A stretch of DNA of 64,000 nt from Brasenia schreberi (Eukaryota > Streptophyta > Magnoliopsida > Nymphaeales > Cabombaceae): assembly GCA_036023115.1 (NCBI GenBank), contig JAYKKT010000046.1, forward strand, positions 3,187,001-3,251,000, written 5' to 3'. The position numbers and the translations under genes were made by a program. The notes below the pieces were generated by a model that searched no databases, was not told the DNA's origin, and worked only from the letters and a program-made list of their open reading frames with translations. How positions within the stretch are numbered: position 1 is the stretch's first letter; every line of letters starts with the position of its first letter. Positions 1 through 13,164 of the stretch are shown piece after piece.

Positions 1-915
1 CCACACAATTACATCGACCAAACAAAGCAATCATAAATATGCATTCCACAACCAAAACAGGCCGGGTCTGCAGTTAAAGAGGTAAGCCAGGAAAAACAAC
101 TTTTAGATTTCATTATATATTAAAGAAAAACTCTAGTTCCAAAGTTCAGTCCATGAAAATTAAGACCAATTTTCTTGAGAAAAACTAGGGATGGGTAGAC
201 CAGTACAAGTGTATCAAGGTAATATGAGACACATTCACAATGATCGCATTTTTAACGGTATCTGCTTAAACGAAGACAGAAATATGAAGGCAACATATCC
301 TTCAAAATGCTGGAAGGCACCACAGTTCCCAATCAAAGTACACTAACAATAGGGGAGATCTTAGAGCAGTTTTAGTTCCCTAAGAAAGTAACAAGGAAAT
401 GTGTAAGGGTTTATGTGTCCCACTTTTCGTTATCATGTTCATCCTCCCTTTATATCCGATGATTCGACGTGAGATGATTCCTGAATTATCGTCCTGGTTT
501 CTTGCACTTTTTTACTTCTATGGCATGGTCCCCATCCCACACTTGCACCCTTAAACTTTAAAGGTACCCAAGGCACAATGTGAACCCACAGCCCCATCTC
601 CATAACTACAAACTTATCAGTTAAAGACTCCACTAAGCACAGAAGATAATAAAGTATTGTTGGCAGCAGCCAAAAATGAAGGCCCAAATGCACGAGGTTG
701 CTGATTATTGATATCAGTCAAAAAGAAATACCCACACGCACAAGGATTGCCGCGTCCTACTTATCATGATCATGTTTGGAGGCCCTTTAGTTCGATTGTT
801 AGGTGACATACATCCCACCTTATCCTCCTGTGTCCTTTAGTACAATTATTAGATGACATCATTCCCACCTTATCCTCTGGGTTTCTCTTGCACAATTTTA
901 CCTCTAATCATATTA
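1..915. other. Intergenic, nothing recognised
   Basis: No supported gene. The short reading frames here show no family motif and no splice-linked partner. The sequence lies downstream of the minus-strand WRKY gene, so its right part may hold that gene's 3' flank. Confidence 0.5.
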
Positions 916-917
916 CA

Positions 918-918
918 C

Positions 919-1002
<84 letters not shown>
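918..1002. repeat. Compound (TA)n(GA)n microsatellite
   Basis: About 44 bp of alternating AT is followed directly by about 40 bp of alternating AG. It sits about 220 bp past the WRKY stop codon, so it could lie in the 3'UTR. The reading frames across it are low-complexity artefacts. Confidence 0.95.
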
Positions 1003-1008
<6 letters not shown>

Positions 1009-1218
1009 CAGCCAAACAAATTAACTACGTTTAAGTTAGTGATAAGACCAGCGTGCAAAAAGGGATGTTTTACAAAAAGAACGAAAGAAAGAAAAGAAAT
1101 GACACGACACCGCGAGTGCATGCATGCACGTATACACATTACCACTACCCGTAGGAAAAACGTATATGTGAATGCGCGGGCACGTACCAGACGTAGTGCA
1201 TCCAGCTGACGCGCCCGC

Positions 1219-3114
1219 TTACTCCCGTACGCCAGACGGCAACATATCCTGAAGCAGTCCATCGTCACGAGGCTGCAACAGGACGGGCGCGTGGGCTCGC
1301 GGCACGAGCGACGGCGACGCTCCGGGGCGTGTGAGCGATGGGATCGGCGCATGCGATCCCAAACCAAGTAGGCTCGGCCGCTGCTGCATGTGTGCGTGAG
1401 GGAAAGAGATAAAAGAGGAAGAAGAGGTCGCCGGCAAGCCCTGGTGCGCGAGGGGGACGCCGGTGATTCGAGTGATTGCGGGGCACTGGTGGGTGTGCTG
1501 GCCTTCGTACGTGGTAATGACGATGGAGGGATCCTCACACGACCGCTCCACGCGCTTCTTCACTCCGCACTTGGGGCTGGTGCACCGGTAGTAGCTTCTG
1601 CTCCAAGCAATTCAGAAAAATAATTACTACCCAAATTTCTAAATTAAAAAAGACAAAAAAGTGTTTTCTAATTAATGCCTAAGGAGGAGGAAGATCGACA
1701 CAAAGTATTTGATTAGAAGGAACCAAAAAAACACTCTATTGCTTGTATAAAACGATATCGATTACGATGAGACGTGAGAATTGTAGTATTTCAAGGGAAA
1801 CTTGCTTCATCGCACCGATGAATAAATAAAATTTAGCAAGAAAAAATGGAGTAATTCTTCGTAGTTTCGTTAGAGGGAAATACAGAATTTACGGATTCGA
1901 ATTTCTGAAATTAAATGAGGGGATCCTTGGCACGTGTAAGCCTGTTCATGGCGTTTTGAAGTCCCGTAGATAGAGTATTTATTCTCTTCGTTTTAATTCA
2001 CTTCAGATCTACTCGATAGGAGGAGATCATGGAAGATCCCTGCTAGCAACTGCACTTTGAAGTAGCATGATCAAATTTCTTGCAGATATGCTCAAGAGAG
2101 AGAGAGAGAGTACCGAGGGAAGGGGCTATTCTTCACGGCCTTCTGGCCGTATTTTCTCCATCGGTATCCGTCCTCAAGGTGATCGACGTCACTCTTTGTC
2201 ATGAAAGCGAAACGCGGTTCTCTTTCACGCTTAGCTCCTTTCTTCCTTGGTTTCAGACTGCAGTGAATCACACGTTGTCAAGAACAATAAAGGTGAAATA
2301 TTTACAGAGGAGGATCAGATCGGACGTAAGCACAGAAGCCGGACGGATCAACGCTAAAAATGAAGAAATCAACATAACAGTTTCCTCCTCTCGACCAGAA
2401 GTTAGGGTTTATCACTTAAAAAGCTTAGAAAACCGTTCAAAATTTGTACAGTAAATTCTCACGGATGAAGTAAAAAGTTTCGTCACCGAAGAAGATAATA
2501 GTTAATGGAGAACTGATCAAGATCAACTTCGAATCGGACGGTAACCAGTGAAAATGGTATTATTGAACAAATAATGCGCTCAGGAAGTCATAAGAGATGA
2601 TCTCTTTAGTCAAAGCTTTAAATTAACTCTATAAAACTTTTCAAAACCGAAAAGTCGCAAGTTTCAATTCCAGAAATGAAACAAAATGAGATGCAGAAAC
2701 TCACGATTTCTTCTTGCCCTGCTTCTCATCTGCGGGCGGCAGACCTTTAGAATTGCTCTCTTCATCTGCATCCGACGATGATGATGAGATCGACGAGTGC
2801 GGCGTCGGCGGTATAGTAGACGATGCCTCCGGGAGATCCATACCCTCACCGGAATTTAACACCGGAGACAGAGATGGTGATTGCCGCGAGATCACGCCCT
2901 GGAGGTCTGACTGGAAAGCGGAAGCAAAGTCCAGAAAAGGCGAGAAATCTGAAACCCCGAGAAACTCCATGAATCCCGTTTGACGACCCCGATCATCAAT
3001 GAGATCGATGTCGCCTGAAAACGGGAACCCAGACGATGAATTCTCCGATCCTTTCACCACCCCCGCCATCATCGTCGACGAGTTTCCTATCTGCCTGACT
3101 TTCTCCATCTCCAA
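1219..3114 (-). CDS. WRKY transcription factor, group IIc (WRKY28/71-like)
   Basis: Nuclear DNA-binding regulator; the family binds W-box (TTGAC) promoter sites. Three exons join in frame: 3114-2705, 2257-2114 and 1597-1219, giving 310 aa. All introns are GT-AG, and both are phase 2 (codons TC|T and CG|A), as usual for the IIc WRKY-domain intron. The N-terminal half is Ser-rich (SSSISSSS-type runs near 110-120), followed by a basic [12 protein letters not shown] stretch that is a likely nuclear signal. WRKYGQK lies at 170-176. The zinc finger is C190-X4-C195-X23-H219-X-H221 (CTSPKC ... HTH). The C-terminus has a GLLQDMLPS motif like that of the WRKY8/28/71 clade. The start is the first ATG of the open frame; a second ATG lies two codons on. 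No break is seen. The clade call rests on recalled family features, so the exact orthologue is open. Confidence 0.95.
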
Positions 3115-3151
3115 ACTTCTTCCTTCATAATCTCACCCTGTGCAGTACGCA

Positions 3152-3154
<3 letters not shown>

Positions 3155-3193
<39 letters not shown>
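3155..3193. repeat. (CT)n tract in WRKY 5' leader
   Basis: About 39 bp of CT begin 40 bp upstream of the WRKY ATG and read as (GA)n on the gene strand. GA-rich leaders are common in plant regulatory genes and can bind GAGA-type factors. A function here is inference. Confidence 0.85.
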
Positions 3194-3194
<1 letters not shown>

Positions 3195-3318
3195 AGAAAC
3201 AAAAGGGGAGAAATGTTTCAGTAATTACATAAAACCACTCTGATTTGTAGTTTTTACACAGTTCCTTATTCTTGCATCTTTCTAACGAGAATCCAACATG
3301 CCGCGTTCTAAGCCGCGG

Positions 3319-3328
3319 ATTATATAAT
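3319..3328 (-). promoter_or_regulatory. Candidate TATA box of WRKY gene
   Basis: The decamer ATTATATAAT lies about 205 bp upstream of the ATG, with the GA-rich leader between. It is self-complementary, so it does not fix direction by itself. Confidence 0.4.
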
Positions 3329-3454
3329 TTTTGTAATGAAGTCCTCGAAGACACGAATTATAAAATCGGATGGCTATAAGAACCCGACACGATCTTCCAA
3401 CCATCCCAGGCCGTTTATCGTAGTTACACGAATGGACTCGGGTATCTGCACAGC

Positions 3455-3575
3455 GTTAGCGTTAGCTCACCGGTGGGGCTCTCCGGCAGCCCCTTGGAGG
3501 TAGCTTGTTCGATTCCTGGGGAATGCATGTGCATGTCGTTTTGAGCTTCGACCTCTCCTTAGTAATCAAAGAGAA
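3455..3575 (+). mobile_element. tRNA-derived SINE copy
   Basis: A pol III A-box-like TTAGCTCACCGG is followed about 40 bp later by a B-box-like GTTCGATTCC. The same tail features (a TGCATGTG stretch, then a degenerate CCTC block) recur in the copies near 12.2, 13.1, 40.8 and 41.2 kb. The sequence cannot fold as a full tRNA, so it is a SINE and not a tRNA gene. It lies in the WRKY upstream region. Confidence 0.6.
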
Positions 3576-3579
3576 AGAA

Positions 3580-4900
3580 AAAAAGAATGGATTTGAGTCT
3601 TCGTGTTAATATGATCCAGATCCAATAACATGATATCCTTCCCTTTGAGATAAGCTTCCTCTTAGCAACATACATAGTTCAAGCGAGCCTGGACATGTTT
3701 ACAAATTTTCGAATTGATACCGAGCTCTCTTCCATTCTTTTCTGTTCCTTGTACAATGGGGAGGCCGACGTTGGATGCGGTAAAGCATCCTACGGTTGAG
3801 CTAACACTCTTGCTGCTAATGTATTCTTTAATATCTTTTTAAAGTATACAACATTAAATTTTTTATCTTCTTAATTTTGAGTTTTGATACTTAAGCCCTA
3901 AAATTTGAGATCATAATTTATCTTTTTTAAAAGTTTCATTTATCTCTTTTGAAGTGTTCGTAATTTATTTTTTGATATTTAACAAAGTAAAAAGTTATAT
4001 GTACTTTTATTCGATTATTTGGTATATGGGAAAAGGCCAGATTATTGAACGTCATTTGATGTAGTACCTTTTGGAAATAAGTAAAAGTGTAAGGTCCTTT
4101 TGGTGGATTGCCGTAAAGGAGGGAGCGTGCACGCCAAGCTTTAAATATCCACCGACTTTGACCGGTGCTCCGTGAGTCGGTCGCGCGATGTACGGACGGG
4201 CAGCAGAAGCTTCGGCCGTTGGTAGGGTTAACACGGCTCCGGCGGTGTGAACGCACCGCACGTGCCGAACACTCTCCGACCCGAGCACCGAGCACGCGGG
4301 ATCTCCGCCGCTTCTCGCACTCATCCTTCCTCTCTCTCGCAGTAGAAGGAAAGAGGTTTCTCTCTCTCCTGCCACGCGGATCACATGCTGACAGATTACC
4401 CGCGTCATATTCCCCCGCTTTTCCCCACCGGCACGCCCTCTCTGCGAAGCATCTTTTCGCCTTCCATCTCTGAGAAACACCCATGCTTCCATGACCACCA
4501 TAACACGCAATAATCAAGCCATCGCTGTGTATCGATCACGTTCGCACACATCTTTTTTTCCCCTTTTTCGCCGGGGCGGGGGGTTGGAGTTTTCACCTTT
4601 TCCTCCTCCAGTGTACTGTTACTGGTGGGGGGGGGGAGCAAACAGGTGGCAGGGTTTCTTTCTTGGATTGATGCGGTCTAAGCGTGCAGGATTGGATATT
4701 AGGGAGCGTTTGAAATGGAGTTTCAGTTGAGTCTGTTCGGAAAGTTTGTCAGGGACAAATTTCAATAAAAATTGGTCGCTGAAAGGAGCCCAAAGGACGA
4801 TTCGAGTCGAGCCAATCAAACGTTCACAGTAAAACTAATAAACTTTTAATGAAAAAAGTAATTTAGTGAGAAGACCAGAGGAAATAAGCCTGAATCATTA
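3580..4900. other. WRKY upstream region with a GC-rich patch
   Basis: It splits into an AT-rich part (to about 4050) and a GC-rich part (about 4120-4480). The GC-rich part yields overlapping frames on both strands, which is typical of base composition and not coding. A W-box TTGACC lies at 4158-4163, compatible with WRKY cross- or self-regulation, but a single hexamer is weak evidence. A G-run is at 4625-4635. Confidence 0.45.
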
Positions 4901-6990
4901 TGAAGATCTCTTTGGTTCTAGACAACTGGTATGGAAGCCCACAACGACCCCACCTATACCGGTTGGACCCAGGTCGGGCCACTTTGGGGTACAGCTCTTC
5001 AACACTATGTTTTCATTCACGAACTTTTTAAGATGGTGTTTGATTACCATGCTTAGAACTATGAATTGAAACTACATAATCAAAATCAAACAAGTCTGGA
5101 CATATGATAAAAAGCAGGATGGTATATTCTACTTTTTAAGATATTAGTTTTTGATATCTTATTTTAAAAGGTCAAACCGCTCAAATCAACCAAAATATGG
5201 ATCGACTATGAAGAATCAATGGGAGAAATTTCTTATTCTAGAAGCATGAAAAGCATTTAAAAATGTTATTGTTGCTAATTGTCTTGATTCTCGACCTATT
5301 TCATGTGCAAAGCATGCCGGTGGTCAGTCTTGCCATAAAACTTATACCATGTACGGCGCAACTGTCCTTCCTAAGCCTTAGTTGACATTTTAAAAAAAAG
5401 ACTAATTATTAGCTTCTTCTTTTTTTAAATGTAAATCAACTGCCTAAGTTGCATATCACCCAATTGAACTTAAATGGAGTGCTTTAAAAAAATAAGAAGA
5501 GTTGGAAGTAAACTACAAAACAAGATTCTTACTTGCACGGGTTTGTTGAAGTTAATAAAATTAAAGGAGACCTTTTGGTTAATACTGGTAAAAGAAACGA
5601 GTGTATCCGGCAATATCCGGTATTGCTTCTTCGCCGTTAATCACTCCCGATCAATCGGCTGAGATCGCTGCTTCTTGTGGGTCCCGCGGTGTAATAACGC
5701 GCTTGCCTTCAACGGACGGTTGTGAAGCTCGGGAGTAAAGAAAAGGGGGGCGGGCCACAGAGTGGCGCCCGGTGTTCGAGTTCTGTTTTAATTAATTCGA
5801 AAAGATAGTCCGAGGGGGATGGGAGTTGCTTGTTCGCCAAGCTTGTGGCGACGGAAGAGGATCTCATTTAATCTTCCCTTGTTTTTGTTTTTTTTTTCCA
5901 TTTTCAGTTGCTACGTGGTTTCACGCCTCTCACAACACGTCCACTTTCAAAGTCAATGTCATCTCCTACCCCCGCCCATCAAAAGATTCCTTGATTTTGT
6001 GATTTATTTTCATCTTCGAATCACCATTCCAATAGCAAAATATTCATGAGAGGGAGAGAGAACCTTTAAGGTTAAATATTTAAAATGCTTATTTTGGACT
6101 GATATATCATTAGAATTTAAATTTAAAAAGTAAAGTATATATTTTTTATTTTAAATTCAAATTGAGATTTGTTTGAATTTATTAACATTAAGTATGTTGA
6201 AGGGAAATTAGCATATGTGCATATCCTTCAAGCTTGAAATCACTTAAAGACTTTTACCATTTGATCACGAAGATAAACAATATAAATTTGAATTTAAAAA
6301 TTTTAAATTATTATTATACTTTATATTTTATATTAAGGCTCATATGTATTAAATACTTTATAAATTTAATCTTTATTATTGACTATCACAAACAAAAAAA
6401 TTTAAGTGATTTCATACATGAATAAGTGTGCACTTAGAGTATTCTCTCTCCATATATATATATATATATATATGTCAAGATTGATACACGCACACACCCC
6501 AAATTTTTTGTTTTTCACGAAATACTCCTTAACATTTTCAATAATTATAAAAATACCCTTCCAGAAGAAAACGAGACAATCTCCCCTCTGATGTGAGCCA
6601 ACTTACAACTCTTATTTTCGGCCATTCCTCCGACTATTCTTCACTTTCTGCTAAATTTTAGTCGCGTAGTAGGAGATATTAAACAATTTCTACAAAAAAT
6701 GGATGGAAATCTGTCAAAATAGTTGATTTTAGAAGAACCAAAAACAAAAAGGAGAAAAAAGTTTATGTGATTTGTTTAGCTTATTCAAAGTAGATTCGTC
6801 GATTTATAGAGGTATTTGTTGATTTTGTATTGTTCTCCTGATTTTTATTTGTTTTTTAGCATATATTTTGATGTTTTTGGGCACCTAAAAAACCTACATT
6901 TTTTTAGCATTGCGTAGGAGGCACATCATAAAAAAAAATTAATATATAAATATGGCTAATAGAATATGAGTACGAGATCATAACGTCACC
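4900..6990. other. Intergenic, AT-rich, no gene recognised
   Basis: Short frames only, no family motif. A GC-richer stretch is at about 5640-5780 and a short (AT)n run at about 6454-6473. Nothing else is supported. Confidence 0.5.
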
Positions 6991-8750
6991 ACTTAATCTA
7001 GGAGACACAACGTTGTGTCGTATGGAGGACATCAAGATAAACGATAACAAGGATAAGAAGAAGTCAACTCTTCACATTATGAGGAAGATACATCATCCTC
7101 GGATATTGAAATCAATATTGAAGATAGTGAGTATGAGGGATGTCCTCATATGCAAAGATTACTCTTGTGCTTTGAAGGTCACATTGCATATAAAATTTGG
7201 AAAGACCAGGTACTTTAAAGTTGTAGTGAAAGTTTATGTAAATACTCTATATACACTTATTGATATCAATATTCTCTATTTTAATTTATTATATATATAT
7301 ATATATATTTTTATAGGCAATATGAAAAATGATAAGAGTTTATACACGTTACACCGTGGATAGAGCTTGGCTAGTGAAGAGCACGAATGTGAGGCTCAAA
7401 CAACTAGACACAAACAACTTTCACATGTCATAAGGTGCAATAACTATCACACTTCACGATATCTACAAGTTATTTGGTCTTTTAATAGGGAGAAACTAAT
7501 TGTAGTAATAAAGGAGATGATGCGAACTTATCATGATATTGTATCCACATCCTATCTTCTATTGATCACATAACTCAAAATTGTAAGTAGTTGGACTTGA
7601 TGTGTAGAGATCAGGTATTTTGAATGTTATATTTGGATGTTATGTATACTTACATGCTATTTTGTATACTGCAGATTTATTGGTAGTCATATAGTTCTCT
7701 AAAATACTTAGATTGTAATGCATAAAAGTTATCGAGATATCACAAAGGTATTTGAAGAGTAAATGTTATGGAGACATATCCCATATCGAGTTGTTTGTTA
7801 GTTTGGCCGGTGTCAAGACATCCTAGTAGTAGCGATAATACCTCCTATTATGAAAAAGGCCTATAAAACCACACACATATAAGATATAATATGAGCCACA
7901 TGATGCGATATGAAAAGTTCAACACTCACATTAATTTGAACTTTAGCATTTTTTAGTCTCACCACTATACTCATACGAGTATGACAAGTTATACATGGAG
8001 TGGTAAATTCAAATGACTCATCAATTTATTTTGCGCTTTGTTATGTCATGCTCAACCCATAATACATCATTTTATATATAAATAAATGAATTATTATAAT
8101 TCTATTATATATTTTTCCTTTTTGATTTTCTCAAACTAACTTTCTTCTACTTAATCTCTTCCCCAACTGATCACAACATTGTCCTCACCGTTAAAAATTA
8201 AATCTAGTCTAAAGAAATAATCATCAATATACATCAAAGAAATTATCGACAAAAATTGCTACATAAAGAACGTGGCAGTTTCATACACCAAATGCTTAGA
8301 TTTGGTACAGGAACAATTATATCTTCGACAATGGTTAGCAATGTTATTTTAAAATTTATATTTACAACTAAATTTCTTTTAATAGTCAAATACTTAAAAC
8401 ATGTTTAAACATAATTTATTTTATGTTCTTTGTTGTTTTAATAAAGATATTTTCATGGACATTGTTGACACTATTGTAAACTAATCCCCACACCAGGGTT
8501 GCAAATGGGGAGCTGCACTTAAGTCGACTCAATAAAAACATGAAATTTTAAAAAAATTACTTAATAGCTTTAAGTAAACATCGTCTACCAAAGTCTCCGC
8601 TACACTAAAAAGTCCTTGTAACTGTAGTAATAAATTCAACCGCCGAACATACTTTTTAAACTTATAAATGTTAACAGAATTTATGTAACACGTAAGAACG
8701 TACCATGTTAGACGAACACCTTTATGAATCTGCCCAACTATTATCTGCAT
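6990..8750. other. AT-rich sequence, possible distal part of the MULE
   Basis: A self-complementary GACACAACGTTGTGTC lies near 7004-7019. Frames here are short and broken. The region may be the downstream part of the MULE remnant that follows, but I found no terminal inverted repeat to bound it. Confidence 0.3.
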
Positions 8751-8759
8751 AAGTTAACA

Positions 8760-10945
8760 TACTACCTTAAACTCTTTGTCACTTTACAGTATATTCAGTC
8801 ACTTCATCGTAATATTGGAGTTTTATCAAAAATAGAAATATCACACTACACATTGAAGGATTATGTCCGACTAGCGAATCAAATAGTTTCAAAATCGATG
8901 ATAGACAAATTCTCAAAGGGATCAAAATCATAGGTTGTAGAAACTCCCTATCCATGATTGAGTCAATCATGTACGTCTGTGGCCTCGTCATCATTTGCTT
9001 GAATAAAACTTTTTGTCACCTCAAAGTTCCTCGGGTAGCTCAGCATCACTACTATCTTGATTTTTTCACATCCTTTAGCTCATTCACACTCAAGGAGTTC
9101 ATCACTTGGACACTTGACTCTTTATCTTCCTACTTTCTTTAACAACTTTTCCATTCCTACGCAAGATAATCAAATACCCTCGTCATCATTTTTCACTAAT
9201 AACTCTATACCCACAATTTTTATCTCCGATAACATTTATCCAAACATTTACGAAGATACTATAGAGGATCCAAACATTTATCCAAACATTTTCTTAGTAT
9301 TATCGTCACATAAGTGGATGAAAAGTTAAGTTTCTTAGAAATATTTTTCTCAATGTTACATAGAGGATCACAACTCCCCAAAAAAGATCATCCCATCCTA
9401 GGAGAGACATCGCATCTTAGACTACATGTATGCTCATCGGCATACAATTATTATGCATTTGAAGAATAATAGATCATATAAATATATTGAAAAATAAATT
9501 CATACCAACATAATAAATGACTCTATCTGTCCATACCAAGGCAACTCTCTGATTGTATGGGTCCAACCACTAACAACAATAAAGTAGGAAATTTTTTCTA
9601 CTTTAATTCTATGACCTCCACTATATCTTGGTAACTACTCTCATCGAATGAGTTGAATACCTTCCTCTAATTTATTGTACATGTACTCACTGTCTCTTTA
9701 TTAATTGTCAACTTTAAAATAAAAATCTCAATGTTTTTTGTTATATGTCTTTTACAAAAGAAGTGTTTCATATCTGAAAAAATGATTTGAATGATATTAA
9801 TTAAAGGTAGATCAGATCCCTATAGATAACACATGGTATTTTGCTTGGAGTACATAATTCTCTTACACAGTTTAAGTCTCAAACATAATTCTCTTTTTTT
9901 TTTGTACTTATAAAAGCAAAGGCTAAAGAAAAGTTCTTAGAGGTTGATGTGAACCCAATAACCACAAGAAAATGTATCTTATACTTGCAAAAAACATTAA
10001 AAATGTATAAACATTAATTACAGTAATATATGATAAACATTATGTCAAAACATTAAGACACTTACATGTTTGTCTTATATGTGTTGTCAAATTCTAATTA
10101 CCATTTTAATACATGAAATAGGTACACGAAATGAGGATGGGCAATACAATGTCATTGACCGTATCCGTATTATGAACTTTATAATATTATGTATGATAAT
10201 AGTTAATGTCTAGATTGTACAGTAGTTTTTGTAAAATACTTCGAGAACTATGATCTTTTTTCCTAATTTTTATCTTACGTTATAAATATATTTTGGTATA
10301 CTCACATTTTCCACATCTACCCACTTCAAATGCATTATAATATGCTTTGGTTTTTAATGACTTTGTGTGAGGCCTTTTGTTATACTATACTCACAGATAC
10401 TCAATGTCCTTGCAAAAGTATATTCTTTGAGATACAATTCTAAGAGGTGGTTATGTATTTTATGCACTACATGCAACTTATTCATCTACTTCATCCTCTC
10501 TTCTTAATAAAAAGGGGTCACCAACCTTCTTAGTAGCTCTCTATCTTACACTTTTAACATCAACATCACGATTTTGCCTATACTTGTCACTTTTTTCTCA
10601 TGTAAGCCATACCTTGCTTATTATGCCTTTGCTCTTCGAATGTCTAATAACAGTAATAATGTTATGCTTTCTCACAACTAGTCATATATAATCAATAAGT
10701 TAATTAGACTCTTAAACATATCGCCCATTGCAAACACAAGTGAATAGTCTAGCCCATCACCCTCACAATTAACAAATTCATTATTTACTTCTTCTGTCAA
10801 CCAATCACCAAATACATCATCCAATGTAATGAAACCACTATCACAATCCTCAATCATTGTATGATAAGCGCACTCAGTTAACGTCTTCTCTGAATCGCGT
10901 TCATCGTAAATATCAGGCAAAATTTCGATTGAAGGAGACGTGACA
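8760..10945 (-). pseudogene. Degenerate MULE transposase with OTU-like segment
   Basis: Reading leftward on the minus strand, several fragments resemble Mutator-like transposases in the expected order. An acidic N-terminal part (10920-10678) is followed by a FAR1/MULE-type zinc-binding segment with a TKKVGDPFLLR motif (about 10.5 kb; the family has GCPF). A region like the transposase C-terminal part, with NSFDESSYQDIVEVIELK and KKFPTLL, lies near 9.6 kb. Then GDKNCGYRVI (about 9232-9198) resembles the OTU cysteine-protease start DGNCGYRAI. Many stops and shifts separate the pieces, so no protein is made. MULEs carrying OTU-type domains are known in plants. The match is by eye; the OTU and zinc-finger parts are clearest. 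Confidence 0.5.
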
Positions 10946-10949
10946 CAAC

Positions 10950-12160
10950 CACGTTGCCCTTAAGAAAGGTAGTTGGCCACGTCTCTGCTTAAGAAGGGAT
11001 GTTTCTGGGTCGCATTTCCATCTATGATTCCAGTGAGAACTATGGTTTCACCCAAAATCAAAATTCTTCCTCAAATATTTTAAAAATAAAAATAATCAAG
11101 TAAAACACCAAAAATACAATGATCTTAGTAAAAACCAACCTTTCAAAGTCGGAGAACTCAAGAATATGGGCAGATTGGTCATCTCTTCGATTTTTTTCCA
11201 TTCTTGTTGTTTCTTGATTCGTTTGATTCTAATTAGGTTTGTAACTAACTAGTCGATGAAAATCGATTATGGAAACAAAAGAGAAGAGTTGTGAGATTTT
11301 GTTGTAGAGGAGAAAGAAATTCGTTCAAGAGTATTTTAGGTATTTACAAAATTAAAGTTTGTATAGTAAAAGGGTGTGCAAATAGCAACCCGATATAGAG
11401 GGAGATTGGTGGATTATCTCTAACGATGCCTTCCCATGACAAGCATGAGTATCATATGACTTTTTTTCATTTTAATACTCTTTTTAATTTCTACGTGATA
11501 TTCATTCCGGGAAAGCGCATGAGTGCATACCATCACAGGTGTTGATATAGATATACATAAGGGGCGTGAATCCCATAACGCCGTGCACCACGGAAACCCA
11601 AAAGGGTAGATCAAGGATACTCCCTTGATTTGTAGGTTTTGTCTTTCCAACAGAGGACATCCTACTTAGCCAATCTATCACTTCATCGTTATTTATCTCA
11701 AATAATTGTTAGCATAAAAGTGTATAAACAAACCGTCTAGAGATTTTTCGGCAAAAATAATAGCATCGATGTGATCTTCATCTTCAAAAATACTAACAAA
11801 TAGTGTTAGGCACTTAATTCAATCAAATAGATGGGATTATACAATGACGGATCTAGAAACCGTTGTAAGGTAGGGCGAATAGTCCCTCAAATGGTTTAGG
11901 GTAGGTGAAGTTCATCGATCCCAGTATGAACTATAGACTTTAAGTTGATTTTCGAAATTTGGGGTCACACACACTGTGCCTGTCCTCGACTCAATGTAGA
12001 TCTGCTACAGAGATTATATAAGGATTTTGAGATTGTTGGTTCTAACCTTTTATTCACTTTGTAGAAGATGCATTTGACTTAAACATGTTTGAGTAGTTTA
12101 TTTAAAGGTTTTAATTCATTATCAACACATTTGTACATCATCAAGATTCACTTTGAGCAA
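10950..12160. other. Intergenic, nothing recognised
   Basis: AT-rich sequence with short frames only. The stretch near 11844-11990 (an ACGGATCTAGAAA start and a later TAGATCTGCT) looks like a common dispersed plant repeat, but I cannot define its ends. Confidence 0.4.
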
Positions 12161-12164
12161 TATT

Positions 12165-12282
12165 TTCTTTTTTGGGTACATGGGAGGCCAAAGTGACATG
12201 CATACCCTGGTATTGAACTCGTGACCTACTTGTAAGTCGACCCCCAATGCAGGTCAGCCTGTCGTTGTGCACACTTTGAACG
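12165..12282 (-). mobile_element. tRNA-derived SINE copy
   Basis: On the minus strand a B-box-like CACGAGTTCAATACC is followed by GGGTATGCATGT and then GGCCTCCCATGTA. The same order occurs in the 13.1-kb copy, which has CACGAGTTTGATACCC and later CAGCCTCCCCATTGTA. The reading frame that covers it is an artefact. Confidence 0.6.
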
Positions 12283-12289
12283 ATGTTTT

Positions 12290-13055
12290 TACACTGAAAG
12301 TGCAACAAACTCGAGTATACATGCATTATCAACCCTCACCAAAGGTGAATTAGGTGATGACTAAGAAAGCATATTGAGTTCTGCATAGTGCTAAGAAAAG
12401 ACGGGTTCTAATGAAGGTTCCATGAATTAGCGAAACAAAATTGGAAATGATACATCAGATTTGAGTATCGGAAATGGTTACTGATACTCCGTCTCCGAGG
12501 AGAAATCCGACCAGGAACCGGTTTGCTTCTGATAAGATAAATGGGTTACTCGCCGTTGATTAGTAGCTGGTTCGAGCACACCAGCCCTGAAACCTAATGC
12601 ACAAGGCCAACTAGGTCTGGACAAGTCCAGGCCAAGGTTCCACTTTAGCACGCAAATTTCATCAACTTACACCCATACCATATCCTTACATCTTTTCAAA
12701 TACATCTTCATATAATTGACCAGAAATGGCTTCATGTTCCTTTCACTAATTATTAATTCATTCAATATAAGAAGGGAAACTAATATTTTACTTTAAGTTT
12801 TATGCATATTTCAAGTGTTCGACAAAATTTTATTCTTAAGAAAGAGAAAACGGCCACAAAATGAAAATAGATAAAAGAATATGAAAAGATCCCTGCCCGT
12901 ACCTATAAGTAACGAATAATAATTCAGGTTTAAAATTAGAATTAAGAATTAAAATCTTGTTTTAGGCCCAGATCAGACGCATTTATTACGTCTCTATCAC
13001 CAATTAATAAAATAAGTGCGAGATTGTTACCCAAAAAAAGTATGAGATTGTACTC
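12290..13055. other. Intergenic, nothing recognised
   Basis: No gene or bounded repeat seen. Confidence 0.4.
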
Positions 13056-13061
13056 ACAGAG

Positions 13062-13160
13062 ATAGCCTTGCTAGGGAGCTCGACTCACAAGTTGGAGGTC
13101 ACGAGTTTGATACCCAGGGCGTGCATACTGGCTAAATTCAGCCTCCCCATTGTAACCAAT
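13062..13160 (+). mobile_element. tRNA-derived SINE copy
   Basis: The order is GAGCTCGACTCACAAG, then the B-box-like GGTCACGAGTTTGATACCC, GCGTGCATACTGG and CAGCCTCCCCATTGTA, with an AATAAAATAAAT-like A-rich tail. It is the plus-strand counterpart of the 12.2-kb copy. Confidence 0.6.
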
Positions 13161-13164
13161 AAAA

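Noticed and set aside
853..1538. Frames of 118 and 222 residues across the microsatellite and the WRKY third exon
   Set aside because: They are shadows of the WRKY exon in other frames plus dinucleotide-repeat translation.
4052..4517. Long overlapping minus-strand frames of 152 and 193 residues
   Set aside because: They lie in a GC-rich patch open in several frames on both strands, lack any family motif and are not linked by splice sites to other exons.
10678..10920. 80-residue acidic minus-strand frame as a standalone gene
   Set aside because: Its downstream sequence on the same strand continues into MULE-like motifs, so it is better read as the start of a dead transposase.
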